From the NCBI GenBank assembly GCA_928212115.1, contig CAKMRJ010005523.1, positions 146,770,249 through 146,834,248 on the forward strand: 64,000 bases of DNA. Reading direction: 5' to 3'. Source of the DNA: Lactuca virosa (Eukaryota; Streptophyta; Magnoliopsida; Asterales; Asteraceae). Positions 21,735 to 34,620 of the stretch are shown here, in pieces. Numbering within the stretch: the stretch's first letter is position 1; the number at the start of each line of letters is the position of its first letter. The translations under genes were made by a program, and so were the position numbers. The notes under the pieces were generated by a model. The model saw only the letters and a list, made by a program, of their open reading frames with translations. It had not been told where the DNA came from and made no database searches.

Positions 21735-24700
21735 ATGTTAACTCAAGTCTATTGCACTTAGGCTTTGTCATTTGAGTATGTTAGGGTTTATATGTGTAGG
21801 GTTTCCTTCATTGATATTGAATCTGTTTTTTCTTTAAAATTGATGTTTAAATCATTCTATCTCTTCGCCACGATGTGGATGGTACTCCACCATGTTGTGG
21901 TATCGACATGGATCGCGACTGACTTTGTTGTCACGTCGCGGTCTCTTCTTGGCCACGTCATGGCTATCTACTAAGAACTAAAAAATAATAGTTTAATGAA
22001 TTGCATGATTTCTGTATGTCACGACGTGGCAGATCTTTCCCCACGTCGTGAAACCTGAAGTTCCAGATTCTTCTAAATTTATTTTTTTGGTTGCTCAATG
22101 CTCATCCTTTTCAATTTTAATCACATACAAACTAGCCTTTATACAAAAAGATAAAGTCACATTTGATTTAATTATAAGATTAATTAAAAGACAAAAGATT
22201 AGAAGTCATATAATTTAATTGTTGACTTCTTAGTCAATAGAATTAAAAGAAATATAACCCACAAATGTGTGTATATATATAGTAAAATAGTATTTTTTTT
22301 ATGTATAACATTAAAATAAACATTGCGTTCTTGCATGTTTCTTAATTTTCATTGTTAGTCTTACCATGACTAGGCTCATCTACTATATACTTTTTATATA
22401 TGGGAGGTTTAAGGTTGGTCTCTTTGATTCCTAATGAGGTCGAATTTTAAGAAGCATTTATTGCTTGCCATCCTTACCTCTTTCTTACGTTATAAAGTAG
22501 AGTTACCAAAAGGGTTTGATAGGAAAATTATAAAAAGTTAAAACTATTAACTTAATAAAGTAATAAAACAAAATCCCGTTTTATATTAATAATGTGAATC
22601 TTATGCTTCCCATGGAAACTACGCCTTGTCATATATTCTTCTTGGCATTATGCGTGGGTGGTTTACCGGCTCGTCAAATAAGAATATTATCGAAGTAAGG
22701 TATATGGTAATTGCGATTCTCAAGCGTTACTTAATTCAAATATCATGTAGCTTCGCATGGTTGATCCATCCTTTGGATTCATGATCCTCGCCCAATCCAG
22801 TCGTGAATGCTAAATAAGCATAAGACGATATTAACATGCTATTGACACAGTGTCAATAAATCTCGAAAGATCTAGGAATCTCATAAAGATTGAGATTGGC
22901 AATTGCTTATCTACCTAAATAACTTCTTTGTGTGATTTTCGGCTAATCCACTTCGCATCTTGGAGTGAAATATAGATCATGGCCTTGTTTGAAATAATTT
23001 GGTAATTGGGTAATTATTCATTAGAGATCAATAAAACAAGCTAGGTCTAATCATTAATTGCATGATGTCCTAAAAGTATCCACTAAAAGTTATCTGCTAT
23101 AAAAACCTTTAAAAGGACAAGCTAGAAGGATCGATCAATCTTGTTAGTGATATGATAATATTTCTCTTAAACGAAAATAAAGATCATACCTTTAGCTATA
23201 TGAAGGAGCAAGTATCAAATATACTTAGTACATCTGTAGCATTGATGCTATATGGAATTTCATCAAGATTAGGAGTTGACCATGGAAACATAATCGACTA
23301 GCTAACTTGTGCATAGAATAAGGTGATTCTAATTTGATATGAGCAACTTGGAAAGATCCATCTTAGTAAATGTTAAGTTTAAAAATTGAAGCAACATGTA
23401 ATTCCATCATGTTGGTAGTTGACTATAGTGACATAACCAACTAACCAACTAGTGGATACAATCATATGATTTTTATGTGAGATATATGGAAAGATCCATT
23501 ATGGTACTACATTGCATGTTGAGCACCTTTGGAACTAACATGGTAAAGCAGAAAGATTCCAAGCTTCAAAGAACTAAGTACATTGATAAGACTAAAGAAA
23601 CTTGGAATTTCACATGTTGAAATTTGCTATGGTCAGATGATTTTGACTTAGCATGGACAACTTGAAAAGATCCATCGTGGAGTTACATAGCATGTTGAGA
23701 AAATTTTGGGACTAACATGGCTAATCATAGAACTCAAAGTTTCAAATGCTCCTATGGTTAGCTGTCATGAAAGAAGTGTCAAGAAGAAGAAAGCCAATTC
23801 TCCATAGGTCTACGTGATTCGTTGGCTATGGAATATGAATATGAAATGGTATATGCGTGATGATTCATGAGAATAAACACAACTCGGTTACCTCAAGACT
23901 GGCCTTTGTTGCCATTGGGTTAACAGACGTAGTCTTGTTATTGCTATTATTATCATTTACTTGATAGTTTTCCCAGTACCGGGGCAATAGTTAGCAGCTC
24001 CATTAAGGTTGGATAGCTAAAATTTTAAAGCATTCACAAATGGATCCTTGATAAGGACTTGTATAGATAGATTTCCAAGGGAAACACTTGTGGATGAGAT
24101 GTTAACTGAACAATAGGAAAGACATCTCATGTTGGAACTCTAACGATGACCAGAGCTTCTGATGTAAAAGTACGAAAGAGGTGAATGTTGCAAATGATTC
24201 TCATGATGATGCTCGTATTTACTGTAGTAATGGCTCAATAGAATTCTAATTAATAGGACATGGGGTGTCACTTCCTTCTAGTCATTTTATAAGTTCCATA
24301 AAGAATCCCAAGAACTACAATGGGATAGTTTAAGTAGCACACAATATGAGTTGAGGTATTGTTGTCATTGGGGATGCGGTCCCCCAAAGCAACCTTTGGT
24401 ACAAATTTAGAACTTGTGGAAAGTCAAGTTCTTTCCAGTCCTGAAGGGAATGTCAATATAGGTAGACCAACTCGACGGTCAGGGCCACCAAGCTATTTAT
24501 GGTTGTTAGCCATGTAAACCAACATAAAGAAACTTAGTGGTTTCTAGAGATCATAGACATGGTACGCTCTATATGGAGGAAGATTCTAATTCTGAGGTAC
24601 ATGCTAATGACGAAGTTAATCAAAATGGCTAGAGTAATAATACTTCAATACGTAGTGAGAATGAATCATAAAAGGTTGATAAGGATGCAAGAACATAAAT

Positions 24701-24903
24701 GGAAATAAACACTCCATGTTTGACAAGAGTGATGCTAGAAATTTCGTAAGGAAACTAATTAAGTTGTTGTTAAAAGCGGATAGTGAGTATTTTGAAAATG
24801 ACCCAAGCTTTGATACTATGTTTTTCTTATCATATAGAAAGTTGCATTGAGGGAAACAAATAATAAGCTTGGGACAAGAAACTAAGTGTACAATGTCGAA
24901 AAT
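21735..24903 (+). mobile_element. Degraded or non-coding body of the copia-like element
   Basis: No gag or pol motif is readable over 3.1 kb. Five CCAC-GNC-GTGG-type palindromes, imperfect to perfect, lie at about 21868-22051. The centre has loosely repeated phrases, for example GGAAAGATCCAT at about 23350, 23490 and 23660, and ACTAACATGG. The element is cut at 24903 by element Z. No 3' LTR is in the window. Confidence 0.4.
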
Positions 24904-26262
24904 TGTAACGCCTTGTTTTGAATTGCTCCCATGTTGGGGATGGTGATCAGGGATTGGGTATTAGCATGCTTCAAATCCTTGAGGAATTGAGGTTTGGACC
25001 CAGCTGGAGTTGGGTAATGTAATTCGGATGTTTCGGGTATTCGGTTTGTGTTTTGGAATCAAAGGGCATTTTGGTAATTTGTCAGCTTGGGCTTTTATGG
25101 AAAGTGGAGGTTCGTTTGGGATATCTTATGGTGAGTATGAATTGATAATAGTTTAGAGCGTCTCGATACCTTTTCATGGAAATAAGGATGGTCGAAATCG
25201 GAGTTATATCTAGAAAGTTATGGCCTTCAGAATGAATTAGGGTTTGGGGAAAACCCTAGTACGTGGGGCGTACCAAAGGTGTACACGGGGCGTACTGATG
25301 TGAGAGGTTCTATGCCATGCATAATGACAGGTACGCTTAGCGTACTGCAAGATTGGAAGCGGGGTGCGAGACCTCGTACGTTGGGCGTACGAGGATTGTG
25401 AGAACGCCCTAATTTTTAGGGTTGTACCCTATATAAGCATAACGTTAGCCTCTTTCCTTCATTTATAAGTCATCCCCCACCCTCTAAAACCCCTAAATCG
25501 ATCTTGTAGCCTCTTGATGGTGTTATTGAGCTCTTAGAAGGTTTTTGGTGCACATTTTGCCTTTGGGAAGGAAATAAGAAAAGCTTGAAGTTGTTTGGCT
25601 TAGTGGAAAGACGTTGGATCCAGAATCATCAACTTGTGGGGAAGCTTTTTGAGGTAACAAGTTTGCATCTTGACTTATGTGTGATTAGATCTCTTCATGG
25701 CTAGTTTATTGTGGTTTTGATCTTCTTTTCGGGTTTATGGATGAGTTAGTTTGCTTATGGGTTTGTCCATTCACATCTAAGTTCATTTTGCTATCCTTGG
25801 GCATAAAGGTGTTAGCTTTATGTGTTTTATGGTGTCATGTATGCATTAAGTCAACCATTAAGTCCCTTTTTAGCTTAAGAGCTTCATTTAGCCATGTATG
25901 GACAAAAAGTTGGCAACTTTATGTGTTGGTCCAACTCAAGAAGGTCAGATATGTGTTGTGGAGCTTTGTCTTAATGGATTAAGTGGGGAAATCAAGTTGG
26001 GGATGATTGAGTAAGTATGTTTGGCGTACAAGCACGTACGCACAGCGTACAAGCCTCCAAGCGAGTACACTGCGCGTACATGCTTGTACGCCCCGCGTAC
26101 TCGGTCTGAGTGGGTTTGTGTATTTGGGCTTGGGTTTGGGCTACCTTTTTGGGCCTGGTTGCATGGGGATTTGTTAGGACATCTGAGAAGGTGTGTTTTT
26201 TATTAGGGTTAACTAGTGGGCTTTAGGGTAAGGCCCAAGTAAGGGTTTAGGCCCAATTTAGA
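24904..26262 (+). mobile_element. Element Z, left LTR part (GTACGC family)
   Basis: Starts TGTAACGCC and is preceded by AAAAT (24899-24903), which recurs after the right LTR at 45693-45697 as the 5-bp target duplication. The TATA box is at 25430. Palindromes such as CGTACGTTGGGCGTACG cluster at about 25258-25393 and 26022-26101. It stops at LTR position 1359, where element X begins. Confidence 0.85.
25258..25393. repeat. Promoter-proximal GTAC palindrome cluster (Z left LTR)
   Basis: Four variants of GTACG-N3-5-CGTAC end about 37 bp before the TATA box at 25430. Confidence 0.7.
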
Positions 26263-28138
26263 TGTAACACCCATAAAATTCGAGCCAATTTAAATCTTTT
26301 CAAAACATTTAAAACCAACAGCTATTACAAATTTATTTTCAAAATAGTCTATATCAGAGTCCTCCCAGAAACATAAACAAAACATGAGGAGTTGTACGAT
26401 CACGCCTTCGCCTTGCCGCGATCCCCTGATGTACCTGAAACAATAAACTGAAATTGTAAGCCCGAGGCTTAGTGAGTTCCCCCAAAATACCGATACCCTG
26501 CACATAACACATATACAAATAACAGCATATACTGGGTCCACAACTTTACATACTAGATTACCCCTGGGCCCACAGTATGAGTCTGGATTGCCTTCCGGGC
26601 CCACAGCTCACATCTAGATTGCCACCGAGCCCACAGTACGAGTCTCCCTCAGCTCGTATCTGGAATGCTCCCGGGTTTGTTGGTTACCGCTCGGAGCAGC
26701 ATCACCTCAACCCATCCCACATAATATGTCGACATATAACACAACTAATGCACATACAGATGATCACACACAATACCACAGGTAGTCCTACAGATCTACC
26801 CTACTGGCATAGCAACTAATATGCAACACTGACTCATACTCAACATACTAACAATTTCTAGGATATCACATCTAATGGGTCGGCCTTGGTGCCATAGACC
26901 CCTTAGTATAGTGAGGTAACTCACCTCGCAACTGTCGACTCGAAAGATAAGCTCAAACTCTCGGATCACCGCCACAAACTCCACCACCTATATTCGCCAC
27001 ACAACCATGTTTATAAATTCCAATTTCCCAAAAATACCCCAGAAGTCAAATATTCAACCCTTGGTCAAAGTTAAAGTCAACGGTCAAGGTCAACAGTCCG
27101 TGTTGACCTCAACTCGTCGAGTACAACCAGCCACTCGCCGAGTTCCTTGCATAACTCGTCAACTCGCCGAGTCACTTGAGAGACTCGTCGAGTTCCTAAT
27201 GTTTGTGGTCGTAAACTCCTTGGCCAACTCGTCGAGTTAGCCTTGCAACTCGCCAAGTTCATTCGTGTCCAAAGGTTGGGAAAACCCTAGCTGACTCGCC
27301 GAGTCACTCTATTGACTCGCCGAGCCTACGACAATCTTCATCGGACTCACCAAGTTGACCATGCAACTCGTCGAGTCCCTTCAGTCCTTCATCGAAACAG
27401 ATGCTTTTTAGGCCATGATAAGGTTCCATATTGCAGATCCAGCTTCCCAAGGCATGTTTATCACGTAAAGTTGCAAACTTTACCTGCATGCAAGGCTCCA
27501 AAGTCTTAAAATGACAAAACCAAGCTTGAAATGGAGTTTTTCACTTGAGGAGAGGTTTATACTTGCCAAAGCTGAAACTTTATGGACTTAGAGACCCAAG
27601 AGAGCTCAGATCTGAAGTTGCAACTTCAGATCTTAGCTCATACACAAGAAAAGCTTCCTAATATGCTAGAAAAGCCCTAAAATTCACCCAAAAGAGATCT
27701 AGAATGAATTGAGGTCAAGATAATGACTTGATACCTTCCAAAGGATGCCAACTGAGGTAGATTTCAGATCTCACACGTTCCTTGCTTCTAGACACTTGCT
27801 CTCCAAGCTCTTCTCACCAAGAATCCTCTTCCAAAGCTTGAAACACACAAATGGAGCACACTCACACGAATTAGGTTTGCTGAGTTCTCAAGGGACTGCA
27901 ATGCGGCCAAAAGGAGGCTAATGATCCCTTAAATAGGGTGCAAAACCCCAGAAATTAGGGTTTCATCCTCCAGCTCCTACTCGTCGAGTCCCTTCTTGGA
28001 CTTGGCGAGTAGGTCACTTAAACACATGGACCAACCCGCTGCTACTCGACGAGTCAGGGCAACCAACTCGTCGAGTAGACCTTGAAATCAAGAAAAATTT
28101 ATAACCATAGATCAATACCAGAGAATCGGGGCGTTACA
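26263..28138 (-). mobile_element. Element X 3' LTR
   Basis: On the + strand it runs TGTAACACCC to GGGGCGTTACA, 1876 bp, followed by the reversed polypurine tract and pol end. ACTCGNCGAGT clusters lie at about 27976-28079 (upstream of the - strand TATTTAA box at 27929) and about 27112-27385. A donor GAG|GTGAGT (intron start 26924) and acceptor TTTCAG|GTAC (intron end 26435) enclose repeats of CTGTGGGCCC-GGAAGGC type. Compared with the other X LTR (41989-43859) it differs by roughly 6% in a sampled stretch. Confidence 0.85.
26435..26924 (-). other. Predicted leader intron in X 3' LTR
   Basis: The donor is GCGAG|GTGAGTTACCTCAC and the acceptor TTTCAG|GTAC, 490 nt apart. In the 5' LTR copy the donor reads GAG|GCGAGT, a tolerated GC donor at best. 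Confidence 0.5.
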
Positions 28139-28155
28139 ATTCTACCCCACTTGAA

Positions 28156-29484
28156 TTAGACTTCGTCCTCGAAGTCTGCCGCGGTGAACAACTCCAGATA
28201 ATGCTCCCGCATCTCTGCCTCCGGCTCCCACGTCCACTCGGACCCTCTTTGGTGCTCCCACTGTACCTTTACCAAAGGTATCTCTTTGTTCCACAGAGCC
28301 TTCACCTTCCTTTCCAAAATGGCAATGGGCCTCTCCACATAATTCAGATGCTCATCGACCTGAATGTCATCCAATGATATTACCGCCTCCTCATCCAGAA
28401 TTCACTTCCGCAATTGCGAAACGTGAAAGGTGTTGTGGATCCGACTGAGCTCATCCGGTAGCTCTAACCTGTATGCCACCTTGCCAACCCTGGCAACGAT
28501 CCTGAACGGCACAATGAATCGGGGACCTAATTTCCCCCTCTTCCTGAAGCGGATCACACCCTTCCAGGGTGAGACCTTCAGAAGTACCATGTCACCAACC
28601 TGGAACTCTAACTCAGATCGGCGTCTGTCGGCGTAACTCTTTTACCGACTCTGAGCGGTCTGCAGTCACTGCCTAATCTGCTGGATCTCCTCGGTAGTCT
28701 ACAAGACTACCTCCATCTGCCCTATCACCCTGTATCCGACCTCACCCCAATAGATCGAGGTGAGACATCTCTGCCCATACAACAGCTCGAAAGGCGGGGC
28801 GCCAATGCTAGAATGATAGTTGTTGTTGTAGGCGAACTCTGCAAGGGGCAGGTGGGAATCCCAGCTCCCACCGAAGTCAATGACGCACACCCTCAACATA
28901 TCCTTGAGGGTCTGGATCGTCCGCTCACTCTGACCGTCGATCTGCGGATGATAAGTTGTACCAAAATGCAGTTGCGTGCCCAGTTCCTCGTGGAAATTCT
29001 GCCAGAAACGGGAGGTAAATCTAACATCCCGGTCGGAAACAATGGAGACCGGAACCCCATGGCGAACGACGATCTCGCAAACATACACGTCGGCCAACTT
29101 TTTGGCCGATGAACTCTCCCGTATAGCCAAGAAATGGGCACTCTTGGTCAATCGATCCACGATGACCCATATAGCATCACACCCCTTCGCCGTCCTCGAC
29201 AGTTTGGTAATGAAATCCATCGTGATTTGTTCCTATTTCCACATGGGAATCTCTAGGGGCTGCAGCATACCATATGGCCTCTGATGCTCGGCCTTGACCC
29301 TCATACAGGTCAAGCACCTCTCAACATACCAAGCGATTTCTCGCTTCATACATGGCAACCAGTAACTCAAACTCAGGTCTCGATACATCTTGGTGGCCCC
29401 TGGGTGAATGGAGAAGTGAGACTTATGAGCCTCCTCCATGATTGTCTGTCTGACCCCACCAGACATCGGAACCTATACCCCACC
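28156..29484 (-). pseudogene. Element X pol, integrase half
   Basis: Read leftward from 29484 it contains the zinc-binding HHCC domain of integrase (about 29233-29466, His-X-His and Cys-Leu-Thr-Cys visible), the integrase core (about 28699-29220, with the Ser-Asp-Arg-Asp and Asp-Gly-Gln-Ser-Glu-Arg motifs), the post-core Phe-His-Val-Ser-Gln-Leu segment (28402-28590), and a C-terminal chromodomain-like segment ending Asp-Phe-Glu-Asp-Glu-Val (28156-28374). A TAG at 29233-29235 replaces a Trp codon in the Trp-Lys-Trp-Glu motif, and further frame breaks separate the blocks. It is the downstream half of the gene interrupted by Y. Confidence 0.85.
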
Positions 29485-29489
29485 GCATC
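29485..29489. other. Target-site duplication of Y (left)
   Basis: GCATC is repeated at 37897-37901 immediately outside the other end of Y. Confidence 0.9.
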
Positions 29490-31216
29490 TGTAACAACGT
29501 AAATTTTCAAAACATTTTTTTTTTCATTTTTAAATCATACTTTTAATCATAAAACAATATCAAAACATAATGTATCCAACGTCATCATCACAAAACAATT
29601 CCCAGAATCTCAACATAATCTCTGTGAGTGTGTACTGATCATGCCGGCGCCTTCCCGCGATCCTCACTGGTACCTGAAACACATAACATACAACACGGTA
29701 AGCATAAATGCTTAGTGAGTTCCCCAAAATACCTCATACAACACATACGCCACTCGAGGCTACAGTACAACCCTCCCGTCGATGTGTCTCAGCGGGACCC
29801 TCCAGTCCCGTAGCTCGTTGGACCCTCCCGGTCTGGTCATAGCTCGTTGGACCCTTCGGTCCGGTCTGTATCGTTGGACCCTTCGGTCCGGTCTATATCG
29901 TTGGACCCTTCGGTCCGGTCTATATCGTTGGACCCTCCGGTCCGGTCTATACAACACATAGCATACATATATCACAATGCACATAATCTCATATATACAC
30001 ATAGCATACAAGACCCTCCGGTCTACACATAAATACCACTCTAGGTAATGTATAGTGAGAAGACTCACCTCGGGTGTCTCGGATGATCTCGCACACGAAT
30101 ATACTGATCTAGCCCCCGCCTAATCACATACACAATATCCTCAAATAAATAATGGCTCTCAAAGGCTAGATTAAATCCCCTTCTACAATCCCTCAAAAGG
30201 GTAAAAGACCATTTTACCCCTCCTTGACCCAAAAGTCCAAATGTTGACCAAAACCCTAAAAGTCAACGAAAGTCAACGGTCAAACTTTGACCCGACTCGT
30301 CGAGTGCACATGGGCGACTCTGCGAGTCCATACGGGTCCTCTGAATCGTTCTAGCCTCTCTTGGCTCGTCGAGTCATCCTTCCACTCGACGGGTTCCTCC
30401 TGTCACGAATCGCGGGGCAACCCCGACTCGACTCGTCGAGTCCACTTATGGACTCGGCGAGTTGCTTCCATGTTCATACTCAAATGACCTTCTAAGGTCA
30501 GATCTGCTTCTCTAATCTATAGATCTGACCTTCCCAAGCCTGATAATCACGTAAAGGTCGAATCTTGGTACACATGCAACACACCCAAAGCTTCTTTTGG
30601 TGAAATAACCTCTAAAATGGCCTCCTAGGCTCATAACTCAAAAGGTATGGCATAAAGCAGAGTGGTAAGGACTCTCTGGACCTCTTAAGGTCCAGATCTA
30701 TGAACCAACTCGCCTTGGGACCTCACATACTCAAGATTCAACTAAAAGAGGCATAAAAGAAAACCCTAATTTCACTAGAATCATAATAAACACGAGAATG
30801 GCACAAATTGTTACCTTCAACAGCTTCCTCTGATCAAATAGAGGTGGATCCAAGCTCCTTAACCCGCCAAGCTTGTTCTACCTCCTTCCTTCTTGCTAAA
30901 ACACACAAGAAATGGTGAATTAGCCTTCCTCTAGCACCACAAACGATCTATCTGCTCTCTAGGGTTTCTCAGGGGTGAAGTGGCCGCAAATGGAGGCCAT
31001 AAAGGCCTTTAAATAGGGCACAAACCCCGAGAATTAGGGTTTCAATTTACAGCGCGGACTCGTCGAGTCCACCCCTTCCGACTCGTCGATTCCGTTCATT
31101 AATCCAGACAGCAATCGCGTCCTACTCGACGAGTCTACGCCTCAACTCATCGAGTCCCTCTTTTTTTACTCATAAATAAATGATCAAACATAATACCTGG
31201 AAATCCGGATGTTACG
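29490..31216 (-). mobile_element. Element Y 3' LTR
   Basis: TGTAACAACG to GGATGTTACG on the + strand, the terminal A apparently mutated to G. The - strand TATTTAAA box is at 31008. ACTCGNCGAGT clusters lie at about 31052-31160 and 30293-30460. It has five 27-bp repeats with GGACC-CTTC-GGTCC hairpins at about 29840-29960. Confidence 0.85.
29674..30068 (-). other. Predicted leader intron in Y 3' LTR
   Basis: The donor CGAG|GTGAGTCTTCTCAC starts at 30068 and the acceptor TGTTTCAG|GTACC ends at 29674, giving 395 nt. It encloses the 27-bp hairpin repeats. In Y's 5' LTR the donor remains (36773) but the deletion has removed the acceptor. Confidence 0.55.
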
Positions 31217-31233
31217 ATTCTCCCCCACTAGAA

Positions 31234-34200
31234 TCAGACTTCGCCCTCGAAGTCTTGCTCCACAAATAACTCTGGATGCTGCTCCCGCATTTCCAATTCC
31301 GGCTCCCAAGTCAGCTCGGACCCTCTCCGATGTTGCCACTGGACCTGAACCAGGGACACCTCCTTGTTCCTCAGAACCTTGATCTTTCGATCCCGGATCG
31401 CGATTGGCCTCTCAGCATAATTCAGGCTCGCATCCACCTGAATATCCTCCAGCGACACCACTGCCGACTCGTCGGCTATACACTTCCTCAACTGAGACAC
31501 GTGGAAGGTATCATGAATCTGGCTCAACTCCGCAGGTAGCTCCAACCGGTATGCTACCCTGCCCCCCTTGCGGTCACCCTGAACGGCCCAATGTACTGGG
31601 GCCCCAACTTGCCCCTCTTCCTGAATCGAATCACTCATTTCCAAGGAGACACCTTCAGGAGTACGAAGTCTCCCACCTGGAACTCCAGCTCGGATCGTCG
31701 CCTATCCGCATAACTCTTCTGGCGGCTCTGAGCTGTCAACAACCTCTGTCTAACCTGCTGTATCTGCTCGGTCGTCTGAAGCACTATCTCAGTGCTGCCC
31801 ATCACGCGCTGTCCTACCTCTCCCTAGCAAATGGGAGTCCGACACCTCCTCCCATACAACAACTCGAAGGGAGGCATACCAATACTCGAATGGTGGCTGT
31901 TGTTATAGGAAAACTCAGCCAATCGTAGGTATGTGTCCCAGCTTCCTCCGAAGTCCAACACACATGCTCGAAGCATGTCCTCGAGCGTCTGAATCGTCCG
32001 CTCACTCTGTCCGTCCGTCTGTGGGTGGTATGCGGTGCTGAAATGCAGCCTCGTACCCAACTCCTCATGGAATTTCTTCCAGAATCTGGAAGTGAAACGT
32101 ACGTCTCGATCTGACACAATCGAGATCGGTACTCCATGCCGCGATACCACCTCCCTCACATATAGCTTTGCCAACCTCTCTGCAGAAGAGCTCTCACTAA
32201 TAGCAAGGAAGTTAGCGCTCTTCGTCAACCGGTCGACAATCACCCAAATTACATCGACACCCCTTGCGGTCCTTGGCAACTTGGTGATAAAATCCATGGA
32301 GATCTATTCCCACTTCCACTGGGGAACCTCAAGTGGCTGCAACTTGCCGTGCGGACGCTGGTGCTCGGCCTTAACCCTGCGACAGGTCAAGCACCTCTCA
32401 ACAAACCATGCAACATCCTTCTTCATACAGGGCCACCAATAATCTTTCTTCAGATCCAAATGCATCTTAGTGGCCCCGGGATGAATCGAGAACCTCGATC
32501 TGTGCGCCTCCTCCATCAAGGTGGTACGCGTCCCGCCTGCATATGGCGCCCAAACCCGACCCTGAAAGGTCATAAGCCCTCGGCTATCGGTAACGAACTC
32601 AGATACCTGCCCAATCACCCGCTCTCTCTTGCGGTTCTCCGGTCTCACAGCCTCTGCCTGGGCCTCTCGAATGGTGTCCAACACCGGAGTCATCACCGTC
32701 AACCACATACAAATGTCTCGAATCGGGGCACTCTCCGCTCTACGGCTCAGGGCATCAGCTACAACATTAGCTTTGCCCGGGTGGTACAGGATCTCACAAT
32801 CGTAATCCTTTACCACATCCAACCATCTCCTCTGGCGCATATTCAGGTTGGGCTGATCCATCAAATACTTCAAGCTCTTGTGGTCTGTGTATATGGTACA
32901 CCGAACCCCATACAGATAGTGACACCAGATCTTGAGGGCGAACACCACTGCCCCTAACTCCAGATCGTGGGTGGGATACCTCGTCTCATGAGGCTTCAGC
33001 TGCCTCGATGCATATGCTATCACATGACCCCTCTGCATAAGTACTGCACCCAACCCCGATATCGATGCGTCACAATACACCATAAAATCCTCCATCCCCT
33101 CCGGAAGGGCTAACACTGGGGCTTCGCATAATCTATGGCGAAGTGTCTCGAATGAGGCCTGCTGCTCCGGGCCCCAATTGAAAGCCACGCCCTTCCGGGT
33201 CAACCTGGTGAGAGGAACAACAATCTTGGAGAAATCTTTAATAAATCTCCTATAATAGCCGGCCAACCCTAGAAAACTCCTGATCTCGGTGGGGGATCTC
33301 GGCACCTCCCAGCTCATCACCGCCTCAATCTTGGCCGGATCGACCAATATCCCATTCTGGTTAACGATATGCCCCAGGAACTGGACTGCTCGTAACCAGA
33401 AATCACACTTGGAGAATTTGGCGTAAAGCCTCTCCGATCTCAGAACTCCGAGGACCTCCCTCAAATGTTCCTCATGCTGCTCTCTGGATCTCGAATACAC
33501 CAATATATTATCAATGAACACGATCACCGAACGATCCAACATCGGTCTGCACACCCTGTTCATGAGATCCATGAACGTCGCCGGTGCATTGGTGAGCCCG
33601 AAAGGCATCACCACGAACTCGTAATGCCCATAACGAGTCCTGAATGCCGTCTTCTGGATATCCTCATCACGCACTCTCATCTGATGATATCCCGACCGCA
33701 GATCAATCTTGGAAAACCAAGACGCTCCCTGCAACTGATCGAACAAATCATCGATCCTCGGTAAGGGGTAACGGTTCTTGACCGTTAGCTTGTTCAACTC
33801 CCGATAATCAATACACATCCGGTGTGAACCATCCTTTTTCTTGACAAAAAGGATCGGCGCTCCCCAAGGTGAGCTACTCGGTCTGATAAATCCTTTCCCC
33901 AATAGCTCCTGAAGCTGTGAGGATAACTCCTGCATCTCTGGTGGCGCAAGGCGATAGGGCGCCGCTCCCGGAACCAAATCGATGCGAAACTCCACCTGCC
34001 TCTCGGTAGGCACACCCGGCAACTCCTCGGGGAAAACGTTCGGGAACTCTCGCACTATCGGCACATCATCAACAGAGCTAGGCCTCTCCGTTGCTACTCG
34101 TGTGTCCATCACGTAGGCCACAACCCCACTACAGCCCTGCTGTAGACTCTGTCTCGCTCTAGCAGCCGAACAGAATGCTGACCCTGAACGGGTACCCTCT

Positions 34201-34555
34201 CCGTACACCGTAAGAACTCCCCCACTAGGGTCTCGGATCGTCACCAACTGTCGCCCGCAGTCTATAACAGCCCCATAACGGCTCAACCAATCCATGCCCA
34301 CTATGACACACACATCTCCCATCGCAATCGGGACCAAATCAATCGGAAACTCAACGCCGAAGATCTCGAGTACACATCCTCGAATCACATCAGTGGCATA
34401 CACCGCTCTCTCGTCAGCTATGGAAACTCGTAGAGGTCGACTCAACGCCTCCCGATGGATACTGAGGTCCTGACTAAACGCTAACGACACAAATGACCGA
34501 CACGCACCTGAGTCAAATAACACCAAAGCAGGTACAGAACTCACAAGAAAAGTAC
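31234..34555 (-). pseudogene. Element Y pol (protease, RT, RNase H, integrase)
   Basis: Begins after the gag/pro intron with a protease bearing Leu-Phe-Asp-Ser-Gly. RT follows (about 33350-34000), with Phe-Ile-Asp-Asn (codon 33507-33509) where the catalytic Asp-Asp is expected. RNase H has Tyr-Cys-Asp-Ala-Ser and Tyr-Thr-Asp-His-Lys. Next come the HHCC domain, the integrase core and a C-terminal chromodomain-like segment ending Asp-Phe-Glu-Gly-Glu-Val. Lesions: TAG at 32304-32306, TAG at 31824-31826 (Trp codon), TGA at 31635-31637, and a 1-nt loss in the C-run near 31561. The open stretch from 34555 to 32304 is otherwise intact. Not expected to give active enzymes. Confidence 0.9.
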
Positions 34556-34620
34556 CTACGCATATCATAATATAAGCACAATATCTCACACTCAGCATAA
34601 ATAAATGAATGAGTACATAA
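34556..34620 (-). other. Gag/pro intron in Y, donor mutated
   Basis: By alignment with X (39902-39968), the gag frame ends ...Asp-Val-Val-Ala and continues at the protease with Thr-Phe-Leu-Val. The intervening 65 nt end in GCGTAG. The first two intron bases read TT instead of GT, so canonical splicing at the conserved position should fail. Confidence 0.7.

Noticed and set aside
29760..30068. Repetitive Arg-Pro-Asp-Arg-Arg-Val peptide on the - strand
   Set aside because: It is a translation of the 27-bp LTR hairpin repeats and lies inside a predicted intron. The copy at 36480-36773 is the same.
32349..32957. Long + strand frame opposite Y pol
   Set aside because: Antisense shadow of the RT/RNase H region. 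Codon pattern follows the - strand gene. The frames at 31404, 35207 and 40205 are likewise shadows.
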